A DNA stretch of 64,000 bases, taken from positions 496,001 to 560,000 of the forward strand of contig NZ_FNOS01000001.1 in NCBI RefSeq assembly GCF_900107115.1, written 5' to 3'. The notes under the pieces were generated by a model. The model did not search any database. It was given only the letters and a program-made list of their open reading frames with translations, and had not been told where the DNA came from. Origin of the DNA: Salimicrobium album (lineage in GTDB: Bacteria; Bacillota; Bacilli; Bacillales; Halobacillaceae). This document shows, in pieces, positions 53,276 to 62,287 of this stretch. Positions within the stretch are counted from its first letter, which is position 1, and every line of letters begins with the position of its first letter. Position numbers and translations under genes: made by a program.

Positions 53276-53857
53276 GTGAGTCAGGAAATCGAGATTGAGT
53301 TCAAAAACTTGCTTACGGAAGAAGAATATAAGAGAATGCTCGAGGAGTTGCCGTTTGATCCGGACGAATTCTTTGGTCAGACCAATTATTATTTCGAAAC
53401 AGGAAAGCTTCTTTTGAAACAGCATGGAGCTGCTCTTCGTATACGTCAAAAAGGTTCGGGATGGACAATGACTCTGAAAGAACCTCACCCTGAGGGCCTC
53501 CTTGAGACTCATGATGAAATCGATGAATACGAAGCCAACCTGTGGATCCGGAATGAAGGACACGCTCAGCCGAACATTACAAAACGGCTTAATAATCTTG
53601 GAATCGATATCAGCGATTTGTACTACCTCGGTTCTCTTTCCACCCGGAGACGGGAAATCAGTTATCAGAAGACAACAGTGACACTTGACTACAGCCGTTA
53701 TTTTCAGACACACGATTATGAACTTGAAATCGAAGCCGATTCCCGGGAACAGGGTGTGAGAGTTTTTCAGGAGCTTCTCTCCAAGTTTTCCATCCCTCAA
53801 AGAGAAACGAAAAATAAAATTCAGCGATTCTATGAAGCGAGGGGCAGGTCAGATTAG
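53276..53857 (+). CDS. yjbK: CYTH-domain protein (YjbK-like)
   Basis: A 193-residue CYTH/triphosphate tunnel metalloenzyme: E-x-E-x-K near the N-terminus (EIEIEFKNLL), LRIRQKG and alternating charged strand motifs (TMTLKEPH; LEIEADS). Relatives act on triphosphates such as PPPi or ThTP. GTG start with AAGGAG nine bases upstream. Divergent from relQ, an arrangement kept with B. subtilis. Confidence 0.92.
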   Translation: MSQEIEIEFKNLLTEEEYKRMLEELPFDPDEFFGQTNYYFETGKLLLKQHGAALRIRQKGSGWTMTLKEPHPEGLLETHDEIDEYEANLWIRNEGHAQPNITKRLNNLGIDISDLYYLGSLSTRRREISYQKTTVTLDYSRYFQTHDYELEIEADSREQGVRVFQELLSKFSIPQRETKNKIQRFYEARGRSD

Positions 53858-53914
53858 TTGTCGGCACCCCTCCTCATTGCTACAATAGATTATATAGATA
53901 GGAAGGGATGAATT

Positions 53915-54316
53915 ATGCCCCAGGAACATCGATCTATTTACGAAGCGATCGGAGACGAAAAGCTGCAGATACTTGTCGACGCTTTTTATAAACGTGTGGC
54001 CTCCCACCCGGAGCTCACACCCATTTTCCCGGCCGATTTAACCGAAACAAAACGTAAGCAGAAGCAGTTTCTGACTCAATTTTTCGGAGGGCCGCCCCTG
54101 TACATTCAGGAACATGGACACCCGATGCTGAGAGCCAGGCACATGCCTTTTCCCATCACGCCGACCAGAAGGGACGCCTGGCTTTCATGCATGAGAGAAG
54201 CCGTTTTTGAGGTCGGTATTGAACAGCCATATGAACGTATCATATTAGAGAGGCTGACAATGACAGCAAACAATATGATGAATACTCCGGAAGACGAGAA
54301 AGGGGAATCTATGTGA
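53915..54316 (+). CDS. yjbI: Truncated haemoglobin (group II, YjbI-like)
   Basis: A 133-residue trHbO-type globin. IYEAIGDEKLQILVDAFYKRV, FLTQFFGGPPLY and the proximal His in LRARHMPFPI are kept. Binds O2 or NO. It overlaps the yjbH start by four bases, which couples the two; in B. subtilis YjbI is paired with YjbH in the same way. Confidence 0.93.
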   Translation: MPQEHRSIYEAIGDEKLQILVDAFYKRVASHPELTPIFPADLTETKRKQKQFLTQFFGGPPLYIQEHGHPMLRARHMPFPITPTRRDAWLSCMREAVFEVGIEQPYERIILERLTMTANNMMNTPEDEKGESM

Positions 54317-55200
54317 GTTGGAGAAGCTTAAGCCAGGCGGATCAAACATCCCAGGGCTTTGAGGAAGGTTTTTTCAATTTGCAGAAGCGGCCTATCGAAA
54401 TCTACGTTTTCGTCGACCCGCTCTGCCCCGAATGCTGGTCTCTTGAACCTTTCATCAAAAAACTTACGCTTGAGTACGGCAGGTATTTCAAAATCCGTCC
54501 CATATTAAGCGGATCTCTTACCACCTGGCAGCGGAGCCACTCAGAGAAACCCGAGAACCTGAAGCGTCAGTGGGATCAGACTACTTCCCTCACAGGTATG
54601 TGCTGTGATGGTGATGTATGGATTGAAAACCCGGTCCACTCCCCTCTTTCTACGGCTCTTGCAGTGAAAGCCGCCGAATTTCAGGGAAAGAAATCAGGTA
54701 TGAGATTTTTGAGAAAAGTTCAGGAGTATGTATTCCTTGAAAAACAGGACGTTTCCAAAGAAGAAATACTGGTGGAATGCGCAGAAAAGAGTCATATAGA
54801 TGTGGAAGAGTTCAAACGGGATCTTCATTCCGAAACCGCTAAGCGGGCACTTCAGGATGACATGAAACTTAGACAGGAAATGGAAGTTGACGAAACCCCT
54901 ACACTCGTTATTTTCAACGAATCCGAAGAGGATGCCGGTCTGAAAATCACAGGCCTTTATGAATATCATATTTATGTTAAAGTTTTGAAAGACATGCTTC
55001 AACAGAACCCGGCCCCTTCGTTAAAACCAAGCCTGGAAGAATTCATGAACCAATACCGGTTCGTAGCCAACAAAGAAATCGCTGTCGTCTACGACTGGAC
55101 AGAAAAAGAAGCCCGACGGGAAATGCGCAAACTCGTTCTGAAACAGAAAGTACAGGAAATACCTGTGAAACACGGCGTGTTTTGGGAATATATACGTTAA
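54313..55200 (+). CDS. yjbH: ClpXP adaptor YjbH/SpxH (DsbA-like fold)
   Basis: A 295-residue protein with a thioredoxin/DsbA-like fold and CPEC in VFVDPLCPECWSLEP near residue 36-40. It presents Spx to ClpXP and is inactivated under disulfide stress. The target Spx and the other adaptor MecA are in the same window. GTG start within the ATGTGA overlap with yjbI. Followed by tandem hairpins. Confidence 0.93.
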   Translation: MSWRSLSQADQTSQGFEEGFFNLQKRPIEIYVFVDPLCPECWSLEPFIKKLTLEYGRYFKIRPILSGSLTTWQRSHSEKPENLKRQWDQTTSLTGMCCDGDVWIENPVHSPLSTALAVKAAEFQGKKSGMRFLRKVQEYVFLEKQDVSKEEILVECAEKSHIDVEEFKRDLHSETAKRALQDDMKLRQEMEVDETPTLVIFNESEEDAGLKITGLYEYHIYVKVLKDMLQQNPAPSLKPSLEEFMNQYRFVANKEIAVVYDWTEKEARREMRKLVLKQKVQEIPVKHGVFWEYIR

Positions 55201-55204
55201 AAAG

Positions 55205-55269
55205 ATGGACATCTATAAGATGTCCACAGCTTGCAGAGAAACCCTATGTTTCTCTGCAAGCTTTTTTTG
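55205..55269 (+). terminator. Tandem hairpins and terminator after yjbH
   Basis: GGACATCT/AGATGTCC is followed by a perfect 14-bp stem GCTTGCAGAGAAAC/GTTTCTCTGCAAGC and TTTTTTTG. Confidence 0.9.
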
Positions 55270-55357
55270 TGCCACTCGTGCGGGATGAATACCAATAAGC
55301 GAGAATAACGCAGCCGGTACAGTTGTTTTGAGCTTGCAGGGATGGACTGAGGCTGAG

Positions 55358-55391
55358 GGCAAAATTTAACCCCCGGTGTTGTACCGGGGGC
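55358..55391 (-). terminator. Terminator of pepF
   Basis: CCCCCGGT pairs perfectly with ACCGGGGG around five bases. The minus-strand tail TTAAATTTT is moderately T-rich. Confidence 0.75.
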
Positions 55392-55444
55392 CAGCTGATA
55401 GTATCTTTCACTTCGACTATTTATTTGTCAGGAGAATCAAGCTA

Positions 55445-57253
55445 TCACCCTTCCAGCAGACGTTCCATTTCGTCAAGCTTCTGTTCAAACACGTCGAGCG
55501 CTTCCAGTACCGGCTGTTTGGATGTCATATCGACACCGGCTTTTTTAAGGACTTCAATAGGATAATCGCTGCTTCCGGCTTTAAGGAAATCTTTGTACCG
55601 TTCCACAGCGGAAGCCCCCTCCTCCTGAATCTGACTTGCAAGAGCTGTAGCGGCAGAATAGCCGGTTGCGTACTGATAGACGTAATATCCCATGTAAAAA
55701 TGAGGAATCCGCGCCCATTCCAGGCCGATATCTTCATCGATAAACGCATCGTCTCCAAAGTACTTTTTATTAAGATTGTAATAGATTTCTGTCAGTCTCT
55801 CTGCAGTAAGAGCTTCGCCTTCCTGCTCTCTTCTGTGGATTTCATGCTCGAATTCAGCAAACATCGTCTGACGGAAGACAGTGCCCCGGAAACCTTCCAG
55901 GTAGTTATTCAATAAGAAAAGTTTCTCTTTCTCGTCATCCGTCTGTTCCACCATATAATCGTTCAATAATGCTTCATTTGTAGTGGAAGCGACTTCGGCT
56001 ACGAAAATCGAGTAATTCCCGTAACGATACGGCTGATGCTGATGCGTGTAGTAGCTGTGAAGCGAGTGACCCAATTCGTGAGCAAGCGTGAATAAGTTAT
56101 CCACATTATCCTGCCAGTTCATAAGAATGTAAGGGTTTGTGCCGTAATGTCCGGAAGAATAGGCCCCGCTTCTTTTCCCTTTGTTCTCTTCTACATCAAT
56201 CCATCGATTTTTGAATCCTTCTTCAAGTTTTGCAGTATAATCCTCACCTAAAGGTCTGAGGGCCTCTATCACTTTCGACTGCGCTTCTTCAAACGTAACC
56301 TTCATTTCGACATCTTTGACCAGAGGTGTATAAAGGTCATACATATGGACTTCATCCAGTCCGAGAACCCGTTTTCTTAAACGGACATATCTGTGCATAA
56401 GGTCAAGACGGTCATGTACCGCTTCGATAAGATTGTCATAGACGGTTTCCGGTATTTTATTAGAATCGAGCGCCGCTTCTCTCGCACTGCTGTAATTACG
56501 CACCGTCGCCTTGAAATTGTTTTTCTTAACGTTAGCACTGAGTGTAGAAGCGAACGTGTTCTTAAAGGAGCCGAATGTATCATACATAGCACGAAAAGCA
56601 TCTTCCCGTACTTTCCGATTGTCGGATTTCAGGAAATTGATAAAGCGGCCGTGTGTCACATCCACTTCATTCCCCTTCTCATCATTTATGGAAGGGAAAG
56701 TGAGATCGGCGTTATTAAGAGCTCCGAAAGTCTGAGCAGGAGCACCTGCGACTTCAGAAAAACCGGCAAGCAATTTCTCTTCTTTCTCGGATAGTATATG
56801 TTCTTTCTGGCGGATGATTTCGTTTAACGTGTGCTCGTATAATTTAAGCGGCTCGTACTCTCCGAGAAACTTATCAACCGTTCCCTCAGGCAGTGCCAAA
56901 ATTTCGGGTACTATGAAACTCATTGCCTGAGACGCTTCAGTAAGCAACGTCTCAGCTTTCGTATTCATCTCCTGGTAATATGCATTCGTCGTATCCTGGT
57001 CACTGCGCATGTGTGCATACGTGAACAGCTTCCCGAGCCTTTGCATAAATCGATCCTGAAAATCGAACAGTTCGTACAATCGCTCTGCTGAATTTCCGAG
57101 CGTATTTTCAAATGGAGGGATTTTTTCCACTTCTCTTTTTAACTGCTCAAATTCTTCGTACCATTTCTCATCCGTTTCAAAAATATCTTCAAGTTTCCAC
57201 GTGCGCTCTTCAGCCACGTCCTCGCGTTTTGGAAGTTCTTTCGTCTGTGCCAC
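55445..57253 (-). CDS. pepF: Oligoendopeptidase F (M3B metallopeptidase)
   Basis: A 602-residue cytosolic peptidase cleaving short peptides. The zinc motif is LAHELGHSLHSYY (HExxH) with the third ligand Glu about 25 residues later (FVAEVASTTNEALL). GTG start with AAGGAGG upstream. Follows coiA by 26 bp on the same strand, an order shared with B. subtilis. Confidence 0.95.
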   Translation of the reverse strand: MAQTKELPKREDVAEERTWKLEDIFETDEKWYEEFEQLKREVEKIPPFENTLGNSAERLYELFDFQDRFMQRLGKLFTYAHMRSDQDTTNAYYQEMNTKAETLLTEASQAMSFIVPEILALPEGTVDKFLGEYEPLKLYEHTLNEIIRQKEHILSEKEEKLLAGFSEVAGAPAQTFGALNNADLTFPSINDEKGNEVDVTHGRFINFLKSDNRKVREDAFRAMYDTFGSFKNTFASTLSANVKKNNFKATVRNYSSAREAALDSNKIPETVYDNLIEAVHDRLDLMHRYVRLRKRVLGLDEVHMYDLYTPLVKDVEMKVTFEEAQSKVIEALRPLGEDYTAKLEEGFKNRWIDVEENKGKRSGAYSSGHYGTNPYILMNWQDNVDNLFTLAHELGHSLHSYYTHQHQPYRYGNYSIFVAEVASTTNEALLNDYMVEQTDDEKEKLFLLNNYLEGFRGTVFRQTMFAEFEHEIHRREQEGEALTAERLTEIYYNLNKKYFGDDAFIDEDIGLEWARIPHFYMGYYVYQYATGYSAATALASQIQEEGASAVERYKDFLKAGSSDYPIEVLKKAGVDMTSKQPVLEALDVFEQKLDEMERLLEG

Positions 57254-57279
57254 TTAAAAGCCTCCTTATTCTATACTGC

Positions 57280-58404
57280 TCAGGACCATTCGTCCCTTCG
57301 CCTTAATTGTATCATTAATTCCCTGTCCTGCCTTACAGCCTGCTCTACGTTTTTAGGGAAAGGGACACCTTTTCCTTTGTACCATCCTTCTTTTATTTTC
57401 TGAACATATCCAAAGTCCGCCAGTTCCTCCATGTAAGCTTCTGCAAGGTTGAACTTTCTGCTGCCGATTGCGTCCGACACAGAGACAGGCGGACAGGTCA
57501 CCTTCTCTCCCTGCTTCAAAGAAGACATGGCAAGAATTATCTTCGTCTGCCATCTGACGGATATATCGTAATAAAGAGGCTGACAGCTTACAGGCAGGAA
57601 ACATACGGAAGGAAGAAGAGAAGGGGATAGATTTTTAGAATAAAGGAACTGACGGAATTCATTTTCTTTCCCGAAGTTCCGTGGTGCGGGAGTCGTCCGG
57701 TAATAATAGACGGTCTGTAGCCAGTGCCGAAGAGATTTGTCGGCTGTACGTATGCGGAAAAGATCAGTGAAGGATAGATATTCAAGGGAGCGACTCTGTT
57801 TCCTGATGAGCCATTTTGCGGAGGAGAGGGCCTGACGGACATATATGATAGAGAAGGTTTTTGTGGGGGGAGAAAAAGTGTAGAAGACGGGTTGAAGATT
57901 GAATACGTAAAGAAACGACCTGAGAAACGCTGAAGAAGAAATCCGTCGGGAATCTCCTGTCACTTTCTCGTCAGCCAGAATCCATATCGGAATAATACCG
58001 GCCTCACGATACGTTACGGTCCTTTGTTCTATCTTTTCGGCGGGGATGACGGAGCATTGAAATTCTACAGCAAACTTACGATTTTTCCATTCCACGTAAA
58101 CGTCGGGCCGCTGGTTGATAGCGGGTATGTAATATTCCAGAACAGGATTCAAATTCTGATTTCTCAACCATTCGTATAGAAGTACCTTGCCGGAATGATG
58201 TTGGAGCGTTTCCCCTTTACGGTCACATGCATTTCCCGGTAAATGTGCAAAATGCGGAGCGTACTTATCACTGAGCCGGAGCCGCACTCTTTCTTTACAT
58301 TCAGGACAGTAGAAAGCTTTTATATGTTTGAGGTGTGCAACTTCCCTTGTCGTTCGTCTATACAGAGAAAACAAGGTTCCTTGTGTATCTAAAGCTGAAA
58401 ACAT
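57280..58404 (-). CDS. coiA: Competence protein CoiA-like
   Basis: A 374-residue CoiA: N-terminal Cys pair FYCPECKERVRLRL with HFAHLPG, then a nuclease-like core (RPDVYVEWKNRKFAVEFQCS) like the restriction-endonuclease fold. It is needed for recombination of DNA taken up in transformation. ATG with AAAGGAG upstream. Between mecA and pepF. Only one weak ComK-like AT box upstream. Confidence 0.9.
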   Translation of the reverse strand: MFSALDTQGTLFSLYRRTTREVAHLKHIKAFYCPECKERVRLRLSDKYAPHFAHLPGNACDRKGETLQHHSGKVLLYEWLRNQNLNPVLEYYIPAINQRPDVYVEWKNRKFAVEFQCSVIPAEKIEQRTVTYREAGIIPIWILADEKVTGDSRRISSSAFLRSFLYVFNLQPVFYTFSPPTKTFSIIYVRQALSSAKWLIRKQSRSLEYLSFTDLFRIRTADKSLRHWLQTVYYYRTTPAPRNFGKENEFRQFLYSKNLSPSLLPSVCFLPVSCQPLYYDISVRWQTKIILAMSSLKQGEKVTCPPVSVSDAIGSRKFNLAEAYMEELADFGYVQKIKEGWYKGKGVPFPKNVEQAVRQDRELMIQLRRRDEWS

Positions 58405-58502
58405 GTCTCATCTCCTTTATGAAAGTTATACCACCGTTCAAAGTATTATATTCGTCACGCATTATGAAAATCCTGCTTTCTTTTCCGACTTCCGAACGAC
58501 AT

Positions 58503-58540
58503 AAAAAAAAGCACTTTCCTTAAACGGAAAAGTGCTTTTT
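58503..58540 (-). terminator. Terminator overlapping the mecA stop
   Basis: On the minus strand, AAAAAGCACTTT pairs with AAAGTGCTTTTT, followed by more T. The stem contains the mecA stop codon. Confidence 0.88.
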
Positions 58541-59218
58541 GATAGATTTTAGAGCATCTTCTTCAAATATAGGATTACCATATTCATTAATGACGTGAAC
58601 AGTGTGCTTCGTTTCTGAACCGAATTCCATCAGACGGCTTAAATAATTTTCCTGGATACTATCATCCATATTCTCATCCTGGAAGCGAACACTTAGATAA
58701 TAACCTTCCTCGTAATGGTACAAGGCATTGTGAACGCTGTCCGGCAATGTCAGGTAATGGCTCAACTGAATGACATCCTCGATATCCGGAAAGTGAAGAA
58801 CGAAGGACAACGGCTCTTTATTTTCTTCTTCTTTCTCACCTTCATTGTCTTTCTTATCTTCTGCAGTGCTTTTCTCTGAAGGCTCACTTTCCAGTAACGA
58901 CTCCAGTTTCTCATCCATCGGAATGTCGATGTTCTTGTCTTCCTCATCCGGCAATTCCAGCTTTTGTCCGTCCTGGGAAAGTTGTGCTTTTGTTACAATA
59001 ATTTCCATTCCTTTATCCATCGCCTGTACCTGGATCCACAACGGCCCTTCCGGAGAGAAATCTTCCTGGTCGCTCACTTCATCCATCATGTCCCAGAAAA
59101 GCTGCTCGCTGCGCTCCCGGTCATACCAGATTTCTTCGCGATTGAATCCCCGTTGTTCTACATCCTGATACGTTATATAAAACTTAACAGTGTTTTCATT
59201 AATCCGTTCTATTTCCAT
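58520..59218 (-). CDS. mecA: ClpC adaptor MecA
   Basis: A 232-residue MecA: N-terminal substrate-binding domain (MEIERINENTVKFYITYQDVEQRGF, about 1-85), an acidic linker rich in Glu/Lys (about 100-140), and a C-terminal ClpC-binding domain. It targets ComK and other proteins to ClpCP, and its paralogous adaptor route for Spx is YjbH-ClpXP. Upstream region has its own promoter at 59344-59349. Confidence 0.95.
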   Translation of the reverse strand: MEIERINENTVKFYITYQDVEQRGFNREEIWYDRERSEQLFWDMMDEVSDQEDFSPEGPLWIQVQAMDKGMEIIVTKAQLSQDGQKLELPDEEDKNIDIPMDEKLESLLESEPSEKSTAEDKKDNEGEKEEENKEPLSFVLHFPDIEDVIQLSHYLTLPDSVHNALYHYEEGYYLSVRFQDENMDDSIQENYLSRLMEFGSETKHTVHVINEYGNPIFEEDALKSIKKHFSV

Positions 59219-59495
59219 TTTCGTCTCTCTCCCTTCGAGGTAGTATAACAGGCTGAAGAGACTGCTCTATTATTTAACACAGTACCCGAATCCGCAACGG
59301 TCTACACCCTGCTTTCGAATAATTCACCTGTGCTGTTGACTTCATTATAGGATACCTTCCCTCGGCTTCAAAATAAATTGCTTTCACATAAAGTAAATGT
59401 AAGTTGATATTATATTTTAGACTATTTATTTTCTTTTGTCACTAGATAAGAAGGAACGAAATTTATCGTTTTCACGTTCGTTGATTATTGATTAA
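59219..59495. other. Region upstream of mecA
   Basis: About 280 bp with no gene. A TATAAT -10 (minus strand, 59344-59349) with a TTTGAA -35 17 bases upstream gives a mecA promoter, with a leader of about 120 bases. Otherwise AT-rich. Confidence 0.6.
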
Positions 59496-59530
59496 TAAAA
59501 AAGCTATGCCTCTTATCGGGGCATAGCCTT
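59496..59530 (-). terminator. Terminator of spx
   Basis: On the minus strand, GGCTATGCC pairs with GGCATAGC-, followed by TTTTTT. Confidence 0.9.
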
Positions 59531-59535
59531 TAACA

Positions 59536-59931
59536 TCAATTGACAAGACGCTGAGCTTCTTTCAACTGGAAAGTTCGAACGCTCCTTGGAAGGAAGCGGC
59601 GTATTTCATCTTCGTTGTATCCGACCTGCAACCGTTTGTCATCAATAATGATAGGACGGCGTAACAAACCGGGATTTTCCTGGATAAGATCGAACAATTC
59701 CTGCATTGGTAATTGATCGAAATCAGTGTCCATTTCCTGGAACACTTTGGATCTCTTCGATATGATTTCTTCTGTCCCGTCTTCAGTCATTCGGAGTATT
59801 ACTTTTATTTCATCGATAGTCAAAGGTTCTGAAAAAATATTTCTTTCCGTGTATCCAATGTTATGCTCTTCTAACCAGGCTTTGGCTTTACGGCATGATG
59901 TACAGCTTGGTGAGGTATAAAGTGTAACCAT
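59536..59931 (-). CDS. spx: Global redox regulator Spx
   Basis: A 131-residue ArsC-fold protein binding RNA polymerase alpha. The redox switch C10-x-x-C13 (SPSCTSC) is intact, and length is that of Spx. It drives the thiol-stress regulon and is degraded by ClpXP with YjbH. ATG at 59931 follows GGAG at 11 bases; a GTG four codons earlier overlaps the site and is rejected. yjbC lies upstream as in B. subtilis. Confidence 0.95.
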   Translation of the reverse strand: MVTLYTSPSCTSCRKAKAWLEEHNIGYTERNIFSEPLTIDEIKVILRMTEDGTEEIISKRSKVFQEMDTDFDQLPMQELFDLIQENPGLLRRPIIIDDKRLQVGYNEDEIRRFLPRSVRTFQLKEAQRLVN

Positions 59932-60203
59932 GTGAGACTTCACTCCTCATTTTTGGAATATAACAATATCTGCAAGCGAAATTGTTTATCAGTTTAAAAT
60001 CACTTTAATTAAATCCTTATGTTCAGTATAACACAATAGGGACCGAAAATCCATATCGCTTCCCAAAAAACTGGTGAAATTGAGGTAGCGATGCTCGGTG
60101 TCGTTTTGCCTTACATATACTATTATACCACGTCTGACCTCTACTTAAACCCCGCAAGCGATTAAGTTCACAAAGTTTTCATTATCAATTAATACACCTT
60201 CAT
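59932..60203. promoter_or_regulatory. Promoter region of spx
   Basis: About 270 bp without a gene and with two minus-strand -10 elements: TGGTATAAT (hexamer at 60122-60127, extended -10) and TGTGTTATACT (60025-60030, also extended). Multiple spx promoters agree with the known complexity of spx control. Confidence 0.6.
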
Positions 60204-60240
60204 TGAAAAAGCTCCCGCACTGATACGGGAGCTCTTTTCA
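60204..60240 (-). terminator. Terminator overlapping the yjbC stop
   Basis: On the minus strand, GAGCTCCCG-AT pairs with -CGGGAGC, followed by TTTTTC. The stem takes in the last bases of yjbC. Confidence 0.85.
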
Positions 60241-60831
60241 AACTTTCTTTTTAGTATCGAGAGAATCAATCATGTTGTCTACGGCCCTTTCTTCATCCAG
60301 CTGCAGAACTTCTTCTACCGGCTGATAGGATTTGCCGTAAAACTTCTTATCTTTATACGTGTGTATTTCCTTATACATCTGTTTCATCTGTTCAAATGTT
60401 TTCTCTTCACTGTAATCTTCCGGAGACCAGTACAGAATCTCAAGCTGACTCCATTCATTCGTAGCCAGGGAACGCCGGGAATATCCAATAGACTGTGCGT
60501 GTGAGAATCCTTCACGCTGATAGAAGCGGAGGCGTTTCTCCGTATCCGAATCTTCGTAATCGACCGGTTCCACTTCAAGTATAATCGGTTTGTTCTTTTC
60601 CTTCATCCTGTCCATCAGTTTGTGACCGAGACCTTCGCCCCGGGCGCTTGAGGAAACATACACATAATCGATAAAGACGAAAGTCGGGAATTCGGCATAC
60701 ATTAATACGTGTTTATCCCCTTCATCTTTGTAGTATAAATCTCCCTTTTCATTCAAAAGAGCTTCCATATGTTCCTGAGATTTCATTTCTTCAATTGGAA
60801 AATACTGATTAAGCTTTTCAAACCAGTTCAT
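60238..60831 (-). CDS. yjbC: GNAT-family protein (YjbC-like)
   Basis: A 197-residue protein with a GNAT core (FIDYVYVSSSARGEGLGHKLMDRM, then ILEVEPVDYED...KRLRFYQREGF) and a C-terminal helical extension. Substrate unknown. It sits directly upstream of spx, as in B. subtilis, but a terminator and a long gap lie between here. ATG with AAAGGGAG upstream. Confidence 0.9.
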   Translation of the reverse strand: MNWFEKLNQYFPIEEMKSQEHMEALLNEKGDLYYKDEGDKHVLMYAEFPTFVFIDYVYVSSSARGEGLGHKLMDRMKEKNKPIILEVEPVDYEDSDTEKRLRFYQREGFSHAQSIGYSRRSLATNEWSQLEILYWSPEDYSEEKTFEQMKQMYKEIHTYKDKKFYGKSYQPVEEVLQLDEERAVDNMIDSLDTKKKV

Positions 60832-60910
60832 CGATCTACTCCCTTTTTCGTAGTCTCCTCTATTATAACGGAAATCCGCTCTTTTGTTAAATTGGAGTAA
60901 ATAAACAGAA

Positions 60911-60943
60911 AAACCGGCCGCAATTTAAATGCGCCCGGATTTT
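60911..60943 (-). terminator. Terminator of the glycoside-hydrolase-like gene
   Basis: On the minus strand, CCGG-CGCA pairs with TGCG-CCGG, followed by TTTTTC. Confidence 0.8.
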
Positions 60944-60945
60944 GA

Positions 60946-62157
60946 TTACGGAGTATAGTCCACTCCCTCAGTATAGTTGTTTCCTGCATTCCAGATAAGA
61001 TATTCTTCGATTCCGTTATTATTAAGAGCCTCGATCTGTGCTTCCACTTCCGCTACTCCATACTGTTTCGTCGGACCCGAATATAACCAGGGAGCTTCGA
61101 AGTCCTGGATCCATGGCCGGGAAACCGGCGGCTCTTCCAATGTTTTCAATCGGTCATTTTCCACTTTAGCGTATTCCTCAACAAGCTTATAAGGTTCTGT
61201 ATCTGTATTTTCAATTCCAAAGAAAGAACCCCAGTGACTCGGGTAAATCATCGAGGAAATCACATCGACATTCGAGGCGATTTTCGAAAAATTCTGGCCT
61301 ATATTCGGTTCTTCGGGAACTACTGCCGAGTAACCGAAAATATCCACAGATACATCAGTATTGTAATTTCTGAGCGATTCTCTCGCATATTCTACAAAGT
61401 CCGTTACAGCATTAACTCTTTGCTGGACATCACTCACACCTTCCGAATCGTAATCGCCTTTCCCGTACTGAAGTACGTCGTCTCTGGATGCGAACCCTTC
61501 CGGAAAGCGAACATAGTCGAACTGCACTTCCTGAAAGCCAAGATCCGCCGCCATTTTAGCAACTTCAACGTTGTACTCCCACACTTCTTTCTTGAATGGG
61601 TTCACGAAGGCCTCTCCTTTCCCATTCGTCCATATTTCTCCGTTTTCTCTGGTAAAAGATAATTCAGGCCTCTCTTCTGCCAGTACATTGTCTTTAAATA
61701 CGACAACTCTCGCTATCGGGTATATTCCTTTCTTCTCAAGATCTTTCAGTATGGCCTCGGGATCGTCCATCACGCTATCGTATTTACCTTCGAATATTTT
61801 TTTATATTTCTCGTTATGAGGTTCGAGCATAATTTCCCCGTGGTCTTCCTTAACATCAATTACCATTGCATTCAAATCCGTCGATTCTACCAGTTCAGTC
61901 AATTCAGGCATTTTTTTCCCTGCTGCCGAATTGGCAGTGACATAGATTCCCCTTACTGCATCGGGATATGTAAATGAAAGTTCCGACTCACGCATAAAAC
62001 GCTGAATTCTGTCGGGAAACGGATATTTTTCAGGAACAAGTGCTTTGCCTGAAACCTCCGTTGCAGGCAACTCTTCCCCTTCTTCCGCCTGCACTGCTCC
62101 CCCAAGACTGCCAATAACTATTATAACGAACAAAATATTGCACAATACTGCTTTCAT
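60946..62157 (-). CDS. Putative secreted glycoside hydrolase (DUF4015, TIM barrel)
   Basis: A 403-residue exported protein: signal peptide (about 1-24, ending AVQA-E), then a TIM-barrel-like domain of the DUF4015/GHL family (AVRGIYVTANSAAG; AMVIDVKEDHGEI; FQEVQFDYVRFPEG; SVDIFGYSA; ISSMIYPSHWG). The Asp of QFDYVRFP is a candidate catalytic residue. Substrate unknown, wall or exopolysaccharide sugar being likely by inference. ATG at 62157 follows AGGGG at eight bases; earlier ATG codons at 62178/62175 would disturb the signal peptide. Confidence 0.82.
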   Translation of the reverse strand: MKAVLCNILFVIIVIGSLGGAVQAEEGEELPATEVSGKALVPEKYPFPDRIQRFMRESELSFTYPDAVRGIYVTANSAAGKKMPELTELVESTDLNAMVIDVKEDHGEIMLEPHNEKYKKIFEGKYDSVMDDPEAILKDLEKKGIYPIARVVVFKDNVLAEERPELSFTRENGEIWTNGKGEAFVNPFKKEVWEYNVEVAKMAADLGFQEVQFDYVRFPEGFASRDDVLQYGKGDYDSEGVSDVQQRVNAVTDFVEYARESLRNYNTDVSVDIFGYSAVVPEEPNIGQNFSKIASNVDVISSMIYPSHWGSFFGIENTDTEPYKLVEEYAKVENDRLKTLEEPPVSRPWIQDFEAPWLYSGPTKQYGVAEVEAQIEALNNNGIEEYLIWNAGNNYTEGVDYTP

Positions 62158-62251
62158 TTTACCATCCCCTGCCATCATTTCCTCTATTATATACGAAATT
62201 CCTATTCAATGACCATAGATTTCCATTACTTTCATAAAAATACTTATATTT

Positions 62252-62285
62252 AAAAGGACCGCTTCTATGCAGAAGCGGTCCTCCC
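62252..62285 (-). terminator. Terminator of the opp operon
   Basis: GGACCGCTTCT pairs perfectly with AGAAGCGGTCC, followed on the minus strand by TTTTAAAT. Confidence 0.9.
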
Positions 62286-62287
62286 GG

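Noticed and set aside
58440-58500. ComK-like AT box upstream of coiA
   Set aside because: Only one AAAG-N5-TTTT box without a correctly spaced partner, so not called as a K-box.
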